Numbered from the stretch's first letter, positions 16,146-25,156 are shown. The stretch is 64,000 nt of DNA from Jiangella endophytica (GCF_003427025.1 NZ_QVAI01000005.1:124001-188000), one strand, 5' to 3'. Numbers and translations are program-made. Notes: generated by a model from the letters alone, not told the origin.

Positions 16146-18986
16146 ATGGAACCCAACTCTGTTCGCGCGAGCCTTGCCGCCTTTGTCGCTTGGCGAAAGG
16201 CCAGGCTGGTAGGGGACGAGAAGGGCGAAGCCGCACTGTTCCTTGAGCGACTGTTTCAAGCATTCGGCCACCCAGGCATCCGCGAGGTTGGTGCAGTCCT
16301 GGAGGCAAGGATTAAGCGCTCAGACCACCGCGGCATATCGTTTGCCGATCTGATCTGGAAGCCGCGATGCCTGGTCGAGATGAAGAAGGCAGGTACGGAC
16401 CTCTCCCGGCACTATAGGCAAGCATTCCAGTACTGGCTAGAGGCTGTTCCCAACAGGCCGCGCTACGTTGTACTTTGCAACTTCGACGAGTTCTGGATCT
16501 ATGACTTCGACCAGCAACTCGACGAACCTGTCGAGCGCATCTCGATTGAAGACCTACCGGAACGATACGACGCGCTTGCATTCATGCTGCCGGTCGAACA
16601 GGAACCTATCCTCAGAAATGACCTCGTCGCCGTCACCCGCGACGCAGCCGCACAAGTATCTGGGGTATTCCGCCACCTCCACGCCCGCGGCATAGGCAGA
16701 AACACGGCCCAACATTTCGTGCTCCAATCCGTCGTAGCGATGTTTGCCGAGGACATTGGACTACTACCCGGAAGGTACTTTACGCGGGCGATCGAAGATG
16801 CACACCGCGCGGCCGACACCTATGACCTGCTCGGTGCGCTCTTCCGAGAGATGAATACGCCGGGGCGCACGACGGGAGGCCGATACAAGGGAACGCCCTA
16901 CTTCAACGGTGGGCTCTTCAAGAACATCGAACCGATTGAATTGGTCGATGCCGAACTGTCCGCCCTACGCCAAGCATCCGCCACCAACTGGGCGGCAGTA
17001 CGGCCCGAGATATTCGGAACCCTCTTCGAGGCCTCGATGGATCAAGGAGAACGGCACGCCTACGGAGCGCACTTCACATCGCAGGCAGACATCGCGAAGG
17101 TCGTCCTTCCCACCATCGTCAAGCCATGGACCGAGAAGATCTCCGAAACCAGATCGATCAAGGACCTGGAACGTCTGCGACTAGCAATGGGCGCATTCCG
17201 TGTGCTCGATCCTGCGTGCGGTTCTGGCAATTTCTTGTACGTCGCCTATCGCGAAATGAGGCGCCTGGAGAACGAGGTCAAACTTCTCATCGAGGACAGG
17301 AGGCGATCTATGGAACTGGCGGACCAAAGGTCACTCTCCTACGTTACGCCTGATCACTTCTTGGGGATGGACAACAACCCCTTCGCGGTCGAAGTCGCCA
17401 AGGTAACCATGATGCTCGCGAAGAAGCTCGCCGCCGACGAGCTCGACGAGCATGAAGATGTTCTTCCCCTAGACAATCTCGACGACTCCATCCGACGCGA
17501 CGACGCCCTATTCGCGCCATGGCCCAAGGCAGACGTAATCATTGGTAACCCGCCGTACCTTGGCCGACGGAAGATGATCGACGAGCTTGGCCTTACCTAT
17601 ACCCAACGGTTGGCCCGTCAGCACCCGCGTATCGGTGGTGTATCCGACTTCGTATGCTATTGGTTCCCACTCGCGCACGACGCTTTGTCCGAAGGCGGTC
17701 GCGCCGGCCTGGTAGCTACGCAGGCCATACGCGACGCAAGTTCAAGAGCAGTATCCCTGGACTACGTCACCGCCCACGAGGGGGTCATCTACGATGCCGT
17801 GTCCTCCCAGCCCTGGTCCGGCGACGCCGTCGTGCATGTCTCGATTGTTAACTGGATCAAGGGTGAACGCCATGCGCCCCAGGAACGCATCCTTTGGCTC
17901 GACAACGGCGAGTTGAGGTTGCCTGTTGACCATATCCCTGCGTCCCTACGCCCCAGCACCGATGTTGCGCGAGCAATTCCCCTGCGCATTAACCAGAAGC
18001 CGAAGGTTTGCTTTCAAGGTCAGACGACGGGAAATGTCACGGGCTTTAGACTCACTCGCGACCAAGCGAGGATGCTCATAGCCAAGGATCCCGGGTCCCA
18101 CGAAGTCATTCATCCAACGGTTGGCGGGGACTCGTTGATCAAGGAATTGGCGCTAGCCGACTACGTCATTGATATCCCCGCCACTGATCAACTCCAAGCG
18201 ACTGCCGCCTATCCCGCAGCGATAGCGCACCTCAGGGAGCAAGTCCTTCCCAAGAGGCAAGAGGCAGCCATCAAGGAGGCTAATCGAAACGCGGAGGCAC
18301 GGATCGCCAACCCGCAAGCGAATGTGAATGAACATCATGCGAAATTCCTGTCGAACTGGTGGCGCCATGCCTATCGCCGGGACGATCTGATCAGAGCTAT
18401 CACTCGACTGCCCAGGTATCTCGCCCTCACTATAGTCGCGGCCGAAGGCCGCCGATCCATCTACCAGTTTGTGGACTCTTCGATACGGCCAGACGCATCC
18501 CTGCAAGTCTTCGCCTTCGACGACGACTATTCGTTCGGGGTTCTCTCATCCAACCTTCATCGAATGTGGTTCGACGAAAGGTGCTCGAAGCTCAAGCGTG
18601 ATCCGAGATACACACCGACTACCGTCTGGAATACATTCCCCTGGCCTACCGAGCCGACAGCCAACCAGGTTGATGATATCGCTAGGCTCTCAGCTGAGAT
18701 CATTGCTCTTCGGCAGGACTACCTCAACCGAGGGCTCACGCTTGCGCAACAGTACAACACTCTGCGCGAGCCTGGACGGTCCGAGCTACGACAACTTCAC
18801 GATGCCCTCGATCGAAGCGTGTTGGACGCTTACGGATTCAATCCAAATGAGGATCTGCTGGCGCAGGTCCTGGCATTAAATCTAGCTATAGCCGAGAGTC
18901 CTGAGAACGGACGACAGCCTGGCGGTACCAACTTTTCACAGGCATATAAGTCGACCTATCGATTGACCGTAGACCAGCCTCTCTAG
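16146..18986 (+). CDS. MmeI-like type IIL restriction-modification fusion enzyme
   Basis: A 946-residue single-chain restriction-modification protein. The N-terminal nuclease signature D68-X9-E78-M-K80 (ADLIWKPRCLVEMKK) has the same spacing and almost the same positions as in MmeI. A helical spacer follows. The adenine methyltransferase has motif I DPACGSGNFLY (D355 onward) and motif IV N468PPY. After that come a target-recognition region and a C-terminal tail. Such enzymes methylate one strand and cut about 20 bp away. The length matches MmeI. ATG 16146 is chosen over 16101 because the extra 15 residues look non-coding. Codon use is less GC-biased than the AICE backbone, suggesting separate acquisition. 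Confidence 0.92.
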   Translation: MEPNSVRASLAAFVAWRKARLVGDEKGEAALFLERLFQAFGHPGIREVGAVLEARIKRSDHRGISFADLIWKPRCLVEMKKAGTDLSRHYRQAFQYWLEAVPNRPRYVVLCNFDEFWIYDFDQQLDEPVERISIEDLPERYDALAFMLPVEQEPILRNDLVAVTRDAAAQVSGVFRHLHARGIGRNTAQHFVLQSVVAMFAEDIGLLPGRYFTRAIEDAHRAADTYDLLGALFREMNTPGRTTGGRYKGTPYFNGGLFKNIEPIELVDAELSALRQASATNWAAVRPEIFGTLFEASMDQGERHAYGAHFTSQADIAKVVLPTIVKPWTEKISETRSIKDLERLRLAMGAFRVLDPACGSGNFLYVAYREMRRLENEVKLLIEDRRRSMELADQRSLSYVTPDHFLGMDNNPFAVEVAKVTMMLAKKLAADELDEHEDVLPLDNLDDSIRRDDALFAPWPKADVIIGNPPYLGRRKMIDELGLTYTQRLARQHPRIGGVSDFVCYWFPLAHDALSEGGRAGLVATQAIRDASSRAVSLDYVTAHEGVIYDAVSSQPWSGDAVVHVSIVNWIKGERHAPQERILWLDNGELRLPVDHIPASLRPSTDVARAIPLRINQKPKVCFQGQTTGNVTGFRLTRDQARMLIAKDPGSHEVIHPTVGGDSLIKELALADYVIDIPATDQLQATAAYPAAIAHLREQVLPKRQEAAIKEANRNAEARIANPQANVNEHHAKFLSNWWRHAYRRDDLIRAITRLPRYLALTIVAAEGRRSIYQFVDSSIRPDASLQVFAFDDDYSFGVLSSNLHRMWFDERCSKLKRDPRYTPTTVWNTFPWPTEPTANQVDDIARLSAEIIALRQDYLNRGLTLAQQYNTLREPGRSELRQLHDALDRSVLDAYGFNPNEDLLAQVLALNLAIAESPENGRQPGGTNFSQAYKSTYRLTVDQPL

Positions 18987-19250
18987 CAACTGCTCGCCAC
19001 ATCGTCATGGTCTCAAGGCAGCCAGAGCACAGAAGCCATCCGTGGATAGTTTCGGCTGGTGCCCGACGGCTGATGCGCAGCGCATCCCACCACCTTAATG
19101 TGGAAACGGCGGTGCTGCATGTAGCCTGCAGGATGACTCCGTGGCCGGCAGGAAGCCCGGCGTCGGGGAGCTGGAAGCGCTAAGGTCCGACCAGCGGCCG
19201 CTTCCTCTGCTCCGGTGCGGCGAACCTACTTGCTCCACTAGGTTGTTCAG

Positions 19251-20780
19251 ATGACAGACGATCGAGGCACATCACACCGCTCGCGGGCTGGAGCCGGGCG
19301 ACCTGCTGACCGGGGCTTCCGCTCACTCTACTTCGGCTTAGCGGCCGCCGAAAATGAAGTGGCAAAGGACCCCGAACGCTTTCGTAGGACATATTTCGAC
19401 CGCTGGAGCCTTGCCGAAAAAGTTGCCGATCACGAGCGGTTCTTAATTCTTGGTCCAAAGGGAGCTGGCAAGAGCGCCGCCGCCGCGTTCGTATCGCTAA
19501 AGTGGGAGGCGCAACTCGGAGAGCCTTCAATTTTTGCTAAGCACGTTGACTTTGACGAGCTAAATCGTACGCAGAGCCCTCTCACTTCGTTGGATCACAA
19601 ACTTGTGAGTGGCGAGATGAACAGCATGACGGATGCTGCTTGGAAACTCTTCTTGTCGGTCCGTCTCCTTGAATCCCTTCTTTCAGATCCGGCGAGCTCG
19701 ATTAGCCGCGATCCACAGGCGATTCGACTCCTCAGCGACCTGCAGGAAGCGGGCCTAGCATCGGATGACTATCCGAAAGTTTTGCGTCGGGTCCGCGAGC
19801 GTAGGGCACTCATTCGTGTACCCTTTGGCGAGTTCGGCAGGTCGTCGAGCGACACCGAAACGCTGAGTCCGGGCCAGGTCGGCGATGCCGTCCTGCGCCT
19901 TATCCTTCAAGCGACGACGCCGAATCGGCATCTCTTAGCGATCGATGGATTAGACAAGGCCATTTCGGAGAACCCGGCATACTGGCAAACGTTGGCGGCT
20001 CTCGTCCGGGTTGCCGACACCCTCCGGCGGGAGGCGTCAAAGATTTCGCAGTGCCATATCTACGTAATGGTGATGTGCCGAAGCGACGTATTCCGGCACA
20101 CGCAGTTCGCCGACGCGCCAAAAATAGCGGCAGATGGAGCAGTGCACATCGAGTGGCATGCGGAGGCGGCCGATCCGCGCGAAGTGCTGCTATGGGAGTA
20201 TTTGGCGCGGAAGGCGGAGGTAGATGCAGATTTCCTCCTCGCATGCCTTCCTCGGTCCGTACGGGTCGGCAAGCAAGGTGGAGCTGTGGAGGCGCTTCGA
20301 TACGTGTTGGAGTTCACGCGTTACACGCCTCGCGATATATCCCAACTATTCAATACGCTACAGGAGGTCGCCGGCGGCCATCAATTGTCCGGCCGCTTCG
20401 TTAGGGCGGCTGCCGATCGATTTGCAAGCAATCATTTTCTATCCGAGTTGATTGCTGAGGCTGTCGGCTTGCTACCTTCGAGGGTGGTCGCCAGTCTCGA
20501 TGGGGTGCTCGGTTCTCTGCCCGCGCGCAAGTTTGATCTCAATGACCTTGAGGCTGGGATAAACGAGGAGGGCTTGGCGGACGTTATATCCGCTAGAGAG
20601 TTGGGTGAGTACCTCTTCTTGCAGGGCGCGATTGGGAACTATGACCAGAGCTCGGGATATGTCCAATTTTATCACCGGCGCGATACATATAAGTTCAAGC
20701 GGCGAGGATCGTATATCCTCCACAACGCTGTGGTCTATGCGCTAAATGTTCCTTGGAATACGCGCCAACTGGGCGACTGA
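19251..20780 (+). CDS. Sll1717-family P-loop ATPase
   Basis: A 509-residue STAND-like or KAP-like P-loop ATPase resembling the Sll1717 family. Walker A is LGPKGAGKSAAA (about 67-78) and Walker B LLAIDGLDK (about 225-233), with a CRSD sensor-like stretch (VMVMCRSDVF) and a helical C-terminus ending in YILHNAVVYAL. I see no transmembrane helix. Family members are frequent in mobile elements and near restriction systems, but a direct role here is inferred. Codon use is AT-richer than the chromosome. It is 264 bp downstream of the restriction enzyme. Confidence 0.75.
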   Translation: MTDDRGTSHRSRAGAGRPADRGFRSLYFGLAAAENEVAKDPERFRRTYFDRWSLAEKVADHERFLILGPKGAGKSAAAAFVSLKWEAQLGEPSIFAKHVDFDELNRTQSPLTSLDHKLVSGEMNSMTDAAWKLFLSVRLLESLLSDPASSISRDPQAIRLLSDLQEAGLASDDYPKVLRRVRERRALIRVPFGEFGRSSSDTETLSPGQVGDAVLRLILQATTPNRHLLAIDGLDKAISENPAYWQTLAALVRVADTLRREASKISQCHIYVMVMCRSDVFRHTQFADAPKIAADGAVHIEWHAEAADPREVLLWEYLARKAEVDADFLLACLPRSVRVGKQGGAVEALRYVLEFTRYTPRDISQLFNTLQEVAGGHQLSGRFVRAAADRFASNHFLSELIAEAVGLLPSRVVASLDGVLGSLPARKFDLNDLEAGINEEGLADVISARELGEYLFLQGAIGNYDQSSGYVQFYHRRDTYKFKRRGSYILHNAVVYALNVPWNTRQLGD

Positions 20781-21423
20781 TCCCGCGGTTCCTGACTGAT
20801 CCAGCTATGCACCCCGGGACTTAGCACAAGAAGTGCGCCCAACCCCGACGCCGACCTCACCGCCGGCACCCCGACCGACCGTTGCTCAATCCCCCACAGA
20901 ACGTCGTCGATCACGACAGCCTGACACGCGGCCGGCCATCAACAGCGCTGACACTCCAGCCATCATGCTTCGCCCGCGACAGGGCGAGAGGCCACTTCGT
21001 CTGCGGGCATTCCTTCCGTCTGCCGGATAGACCTCTTTGAGATCAAGAGCGGCGCTTCGCGCCGCCACCGCCCCGTCGCTGCTTGGGTGTTGCCACTTCG
21101 GGCATGCGGCGCTGGCGCGCCGGTCCCTGCGCCGCAACACCCAAGCGGCACGCGTCGGCCTCTTGCGAAGCACCCCGGGCTTGAGCGTCACCACCGGCAC
21201 CGCTCTCTGCGCAGCCATCCTTATGACCTCTGCTCCGCGCCTCAACAGCGCCTACGGCGTCACTTCGTGATCGGCTCCGCCGCCTATTGACCCACTCCGC
21301 GCCGGCCAACAGGCGGCAGCTACGAGAACGACGCCTCAGTCTGATCGCTTGAGGAACCTTAACCAGTGGAACAAATAGGCTCTTGGGCAAGGAAATCTAT
21401 GAACACTCGATGCACAAATCGAC
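20781..21423. other. 643-bp gap between convergent genes with strong inverted repeats
   Basis: No convincing gene. The overlapping ORFs here have arginine/serine-rich compositions typical of chance frames. The segment is GC-richer than the genes on either side. It holds a hairpin at about 21051-21068 (GCGGCG, 5-nt loop, CGCCGC). A larger one has GCTTGGGTGTTGC at 21081-21093 perfectly complementary to 21134-21146, with an inner GCGGCGC/GCGCCGC pair. It may contain terminators for both neighbours, an unrecognised RNA or gene remains. Confidence 0.55.
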
Positions 21424-22584
21424 CTACGAAAACTTGGTGCCTTTCACCAAAGTTAGGTGTCCGAGGCTTCGTGGCGCGTCTTCGCCGCTTCCGTCCACTG
21501 GGATAACTGCCAAGCCGGCCAGAACACCTTCGAGATCTTGGAGCGGTACTCGCAGCTCTGAAGCGAGGCGCCTCAATCTCCAACCGTCTTCTCTTGCGAG
21601 AGCCAGGACTCTTTGTAAGAGAGTGGACATCTCCCTATCGATACCACCCGGCTCAGACGATCTAAAACCACGCGAACTTAGATCGACCATCCACGTTCGA
21701 TACTGCCAATCATTAATCGAACCGAGCTGATGTAGACGGCGCACCATTGCCGTCGCAGAAACCTTCCAGTGTCGCTTGAGCGTAAAGACGTCATCCAACG
21801 TCGGGCGCGCCCTTATCTGCGCCAAGATGCCATCAGTTGGTATCAAGAACGTGCTCGCGAAGATGTTCGCCGCCGCCTCATACGTTCGCTCGCCTCGGGT
21901 TCGGACCCCGTAGTGCATGACAAGATGACCAAGTTCGTGCGCGAGATCGAACCGCAACCTTTCAGCCGATTTCCCCAAGTCGAGGAACACAATCGGTCTG
22001 CCCTCGCGCCAGAATGAAAATGCGTCAATATCGACCGATGATCCAGGTAGCGCCAGGATGCGCACTCCGCGGCTCTCCAGCAATGCCATCATGTCGACAA
22101 TTGGGCGCGCGCTAAGTCCCCAAATGCTCCGAAGCGAATATGCAGACTGTACGGGATCTGGCTCCCCTTCACACTCGACAGGAAGCAGATCCCCGATCTT
22201 TGGTATATCCACACTCGGAGTCTCATAGTGTTCATCCATCCAACTGAAAACCCCGCGCGTAATGGACGCCAGCGCCAGAACGCTCTTGCTACGCCTCGCG
22301 GACAGAGCCGAATATGCACGGAAGCTAGCATCGTCTTCAGTAACTTCCGCCAGATCGTCGCCGAAGAAGAAGCTCTCGGGAAAGGCCAGCGCGGCGGAGA
22401 TTGCATCGACGCGTGGCTCCTCAACCTTTCCGCTTTCCCAATCAGTAACGGCACGCCGGCTTACACCACACGCCCTTGCCAACGCCTCTTTGGTGATCCC
22501 CCTCAACTCACGGGCAAGGCGAAGGCGCTGGGGATTGAACGAATCCTTAGGCCTTGCGGCCGACACGGACGATCGCTCCCTCAT
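21424..22584 (-). CDS. XRE helix-turn-helix protein with ImmA/IrrE metallopeptidase domain
   Basis: A 386-residue two-domain protein. An N-terminal XRE HTH (RLARELRGITKEALARACGVSRRAVTDWE, about 21-50) is followed by a zinc peptidase of the ImmA/IrrE (COG2856) family. Its active site is H216-E217-LG-H220, with a downstream glutamate in EAAANIFASTFLIP. Family members cleave repressors after a stress or phage signal, or act as toxin-control factors. It overlaps the upstream unknown gene by 38 bp, so the two form one operon, probably autoregulated through the palindrome at 23247-23294. AT-richer codon use than the chromosome. Confidence 0.9.
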   Translation of the reverse strand: MRERSSVSAARPKDSFNPQRLRLARELRGITKEALARACGVSRRAVTDWESGKVEEPRVDAISAALAFPESFFFGDDLAEVTEDDASFRAYSALSARRSKSVLALASITRGVFSWMDEHYETPSVDIPKIGDLLPVECEGEPDPVQSAYSLRSIWGLSARPIVDMMALLESRGVRILALPGSSVDIDAFSFWREGRPIVFLDLGKSAERLRFDLAHELGHLVMHYGVRTRGERTYEAAANIFASTFLIPTDGILAQIRARPTLDDVFTLKRHWKVSATAMVRRLHQLGSINDWQYRTWMVDLSSRGFRSSEPGGIDREMSTLLQRVLALAREDGWRLRRLASELRVPLQDLEGVLAGLAVIPVDGSGEDAPRSLGHLTLVKGTKFS

Positions 22585-23227
22585 CAGGCTCTTGATCCGA
22601 AGGGATCGGCGTCACTGCGCCCACCATCGGCTGTGGCGGCAGCAAGATCCGCTCGCCCCACTGACTAACGCGGCGATGAAGACCCAGGTCCATCGGGCTC
22701 GATATCTCTGAGTAGAGCACATCGTCGCGCCCGTGCATTAGGAAGAACCAAGTCTCCGCAAGCTCCGCATCTTGAATGTCCTCAGGCCTGAGGCCACTGA
22801 TGTCAAGGGCCAACTGAGCCCGGTTGTGCTCTACGCGCTTGTGCGACACGGGACCGCGCGGCCTATTTGTACGAGGATGTCTGAACCCGTGAACTCCGGT
22901 GAAGACGTCACCACCGACGACAGCAATATCAACATTGAGCTGGGGGTTGTGACTCGTCTCGTACCCAAGGCTACGGTCAATCTCCCAACCCGTTTGAAGG
23001 GAGAGCAACTGTTGCCTGAGTGCCGCGATCGTCTCGCCCCAGACGACCTGGCCGTGGTAAGTCAGCGGGTGAACGGGCAGAAGCTGGCGACGCCTCTCGT
23101 GCCCCCTCAGCGCTGCTCTGGCAAAAGCCTCCGAACGAGCTCGACACAGCTGCCAGAGGCGAGCCTCCGCGGCTTCGCCCTCGTAGATGATCGTCTCGTA
23201 CAGATTCGATCTCTGTGGCTCGGCCAC
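22547..23227 (-). CDS. unknown protein encoded with the XRE-ImmA protease
   Basis: A 226-residue soluble protein I do not recognise. It begins VAEPQRSNLYETIIYEGEAA and has a helical first half and a beta-rich second half (NVDIAVVGGDVFTGVHGF). GTG 23227 is chosen because GGAGGG lies just upstream; the longer in-frame start at 23353 would run through the palindrome. Its 3' end overlaps the XRE-ImmA gene by 38 bp. This tight pairing suggests it is a partner, effector or substrate of the protease (inference). Confidence 0.65.
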   Translation of the reverse strand: MAEPQRSNLYETIIYEGEAAEARLWQLCRARSEAFARAALRGHERRRQLLPVHPLTYHGQVVWGETIAALRQQLLSLQTGWEIDRSLGYETSHNPQLNVDIAVVGGDVFTGVHGFRHPRTNRPRGPVSHKRVEHNRAQLALDISGLRPEDIQDAELAETWFFLMHGRDDVLYSEISSPMDLGLHRRVSQWGERILLPPQPMVGAVTPIPSDQEPDEGAIVRVGRKA

Positions 23228-23246
23228 TGACCCTCCACCCCTTAGG

Positions 23247-23294
23247 CAACTTCCCGAAAACGTACCACATGTGTGGTCCGCTTTCGGGAAGTTG
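23247..23294. promoter_or_regulatory. 48-bp palindrome upstream of the XRE-ImmA operon
   Basis: CAACTTCCCGAAA at 23247-23259 is perfectly complementary to 23282-23294, and between them sits a second perfect palindrome, ACCACATGTGTGGT (23264-23277). The site lies 20 nt upstream of the GTG of the 226-residue gene, on the far side of its ribosome-binding site. Best read as an operator for the XRE protein. An RNA hairpin in the leader is the alternative. Confidence 0.7.
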
Positions 23295-23427
23295 GGATGC
23301 TCGGCGTCGAACGTTGTTCGTACCACTCGCGGGCGAGCTGGGGCCAGTGACACCCAGCCCGATGCGATGCGTCCCCAAGAGCGATCGATCGTTCAAGGTA
23401 CCTCCACGACCTCGTACGCGACGGTGG

Positions 23428-23769
23428 TCAACGGACGGTGATGCTGTGACCGGGGAAGTCGGCCACGATGCGGATGCGGCCGCCGAGTGCGGCGACGTAG
23501 CGGCTGATCGTGTCGACCTCGGTGCGGGTCAGGTCGCCGCGCTCGATCTCACTGACGCGCTTCTGGCTGACGCCCATGTCGCGGGCGACGTCGGTCTGGG
23601 TGCGGTGCTGTTCGCGCCGGATCTCCGCCAGGCGGTACGCGGCCTCCTCCGCCTCCAGCTCGGCGCGTGCCCGGGCAACCGCCGCCTCGTCGAGGTTCAG
23701 CGTCGCGCGGGTCTCGGTCCACGTCGGCCAGCGCGCGGTGTTGGTCGTGGCCTCGATCTCCTGAGTCAT
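23428..23769 (-). CDS. XRE antitoxin, HigA-like
   Basis: A 113-residue protein with a C-terminal XRE HTH (RTQTDVARDMGVSQKRVSEIERG) preceded by a helical region of charged residues (VARARAELEAEEAAYRLAEIRRE). It starts at ATG 23769, 8 bp after the toxin gene; the longer in-frame start would overlap the toxin. It would neutralise the RelE/HigB-like protein and repress the pair's promoter. Toxin-first order is the HigBA arrangement. Confidence 0.85.
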   Translation of the reverse strand: MTQEIEATTNTARWPTWTETRATLNLDEAAVARARAELEAEEAAYRLAEIRREQHRTQTDVARDMGVSQKRVSEIERGDLTRTEVDTISRYVAALGGRIRIVADFPGHSITVR

Positions 23770-23777
23770 CTCGCCCC

Positions 23778-24131
23778 CTATGCCTTGCCCTCGTCGAGTA
23801 TGGTCAGCCACTCGTCGTATCGGTCGTCTGCGAGCGGGATGGACGCCTTGTACCAGCGCTCCCACTCGCCTCGCTTGTCGCCGGCCACCAGGAGGATGGC
23901 GGCACGTCGTGGATCGAACACGAACAAGATCCGTACCGTGCGCGCACGCAGCTCCTTCATGTTGTGGTGCCGGCTGCCCTTGATGCTGTCCACCGTCGGC
24001 CGACCCAGCGCCGGCCCATCCTCGGCCAGGCGGTCAAGGGCTGCGGCAACAGTCACCGCCGTCGTTCCAGTCAGGCCCTCCAACCACTTGGCCACGTCAG
24101 GGTGTTCGTGAATCACCCAGGCACCCATCAA
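23778..24131 (-). CDS. RelE/HigB-like toxin (phage-derived Gp49-like)
   Basis: A 117-residue protein of the RelE/ParE superfamily, Gp49-like branch: HPDVAKWLEGL near the start, KELRARTVRILFVFDPRRAAILLVAGDKRGEWERWYKASIPLAD in the second half. Family members act as ribosome-dependent mRNA interferases. It is followed after 8 bp by the XRE antitoxin gene. GAGG lies 7 nt before the first ATG. The pair probably stabilises the element. Confidence 0.88.
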   Translation of the reverse strand: MMGAWVIHEHPDVAKWLEGLTGTTAVTVAAALDRLAEDGPALGRPTVDSIKGSRHHNMKELRARTVRILFVFDPRRAAILLVAGDKRGEWERWYKASIPLADDRYDEWLTILDEGKA

Positions 24132-24293
24132 TATACCTCACAACTTCTAGTAGGCAGGCGGTATCTCACGTCAGTCCACGGTCATCGCCAAGCCATCCGT
24201 ACGAGGACCGCTCACGGCGGCCGGCTCGTCGCTCGTCCCGGCATCCGGGAATCTGAGGCAACGAACCGGCCACCGTCACGGAGCCGCTAGCGA

Positions 24294-24608
24294 TCAATCG
24301 CGCCGTTCACGCGTTCCGCCCAGCTCGGTCGCTCGCTCAGCCGCTTCGGTCAGCGCCGCCGCGATGTCGGGAACGGACGCGGCGGCGAACAGGAAGCCGG
24401 ACGTCGACGCCCACGGGGTGGTCACCGTCAGCTCGACACACACCGACGCCCGCGGTTGGACCCGCTGCGCGAGGTTCACGCCAACGAGGCCGCCACCGCG
24501 GACCCCTCCGGGCACCGACGCCATGTACTTGCGGTGCACGGCGTGGGTTCCGGTCTCGTCGCACCACTTCACCGAGCACGCCGCATCGCGGTCCTCGACG
24601 GCCCTCAC
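24294..24608 (-). CDS. AICE hypothetical protein
   Basis: A 104-residue protein with a small Cys/His-containing N-terminus (CSVKWCDETGTHAVH) and a C-terminal helix with alternating Ala/Glu/Arg residues. It starts with GTG 24608, which overlaps the preceding gene's stop by 4 nt (GTGA), so they are coupled. I do not recognise a family. Confidence 0.6.
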   Translation of the reverse strand: MRAVEDRDAACSVKWCDETGTHAVHRKYMASVPGGVRGGGLVGVNLAQRVQPRASVCVELTVTTPWASTSGFLFAAASVPDIAAALTEAAERATELGGTRERRD

Positions 24609-25156
24609 GGCTGACGCTCCTGCTCAGCGACGTACAGCTGTCGCACGTCCTCCAGCGAGGACCGCAGCTCCGCCAGCCCGTCCGCCAGCTCCGGCACCCC
24701 GGAGAAGGTCTCTGCGTGCTGCTCGACCAAGCCGACGGTGTGTTCCAGCGTCTCCATGTGGACCTCGACCGCGAGTGCCCGGCCGGCACGGCGATCCAGC
24801 CGGCCGCGGAACCCAATGACGAGTCCGCCCCAGCGGCGGTACAGCCGGTCCAACCGCTCGATGATCTGCTCGTCGGTCATGCCCGGCAGATACGCCCGAG
24901 CATCCGTCAGGATCGTCGGGGTCCAGCCGGCCCGCTGAACGATGGTGCCAATGCGGTGCAACTCGTCGGCCAGCTGGTGCGCGTCGGCCGCGGTGAGCCC
25001 GAAGTGCGCGTACTCCTCGCTACCCTCCGGGCGGATCGTCACATCGATAGTCGGGCCTTCCTCATCGTGGAAGGCAACGATCTCGCCGACGTCGGGATGC
25101 ACGAACGGTGCCCGGGTGATGATCTCTCGCTTCTTCGGCTTCGGTACGGTGACCAT
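24605..25156 (-). CDS. AICE hypothetical protein
   Basis: A 183-residue soluble protein. The N-terminal half has a beta-rich segment (GEIVAFHDEEGPTIDVTIRPEG) and the C-terminal half is helical (LRSSLEDVRQLYVAEQERQP). GGGAGAG precedes the ATG. It is coupled to the next gene by a 4-nt overlap. This is the last gene pair before attR. Similar right-end genes in other AICEs are of unknown function. Confidence 0.65.
   Translation of the reverse strand: MVTVPKPKKREIITRAPFVHPDVGEIVAFHDEEGPTIDVTIRPEGSEEYAHFGLTAADAHQLADELHRIGTIVQRAGWTPTILTDARAYLPGMTDEQIIERLDRLYRRWGGLVIGFRGRLDRRAGRALAVEVHMETLEHTVGLVEQHAETFSGVPELADGLAELRSSLEDVRQLYVAEQERQP

Noticed and set aside
20886-21390. Overlapping minus-strand ORFs of 115-119 residues in the gap
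   Set aside because: They are rich in Arg/Ala/Ser as expected of chance frames in GC-rich DNA, have no good start context, and match no family I know.
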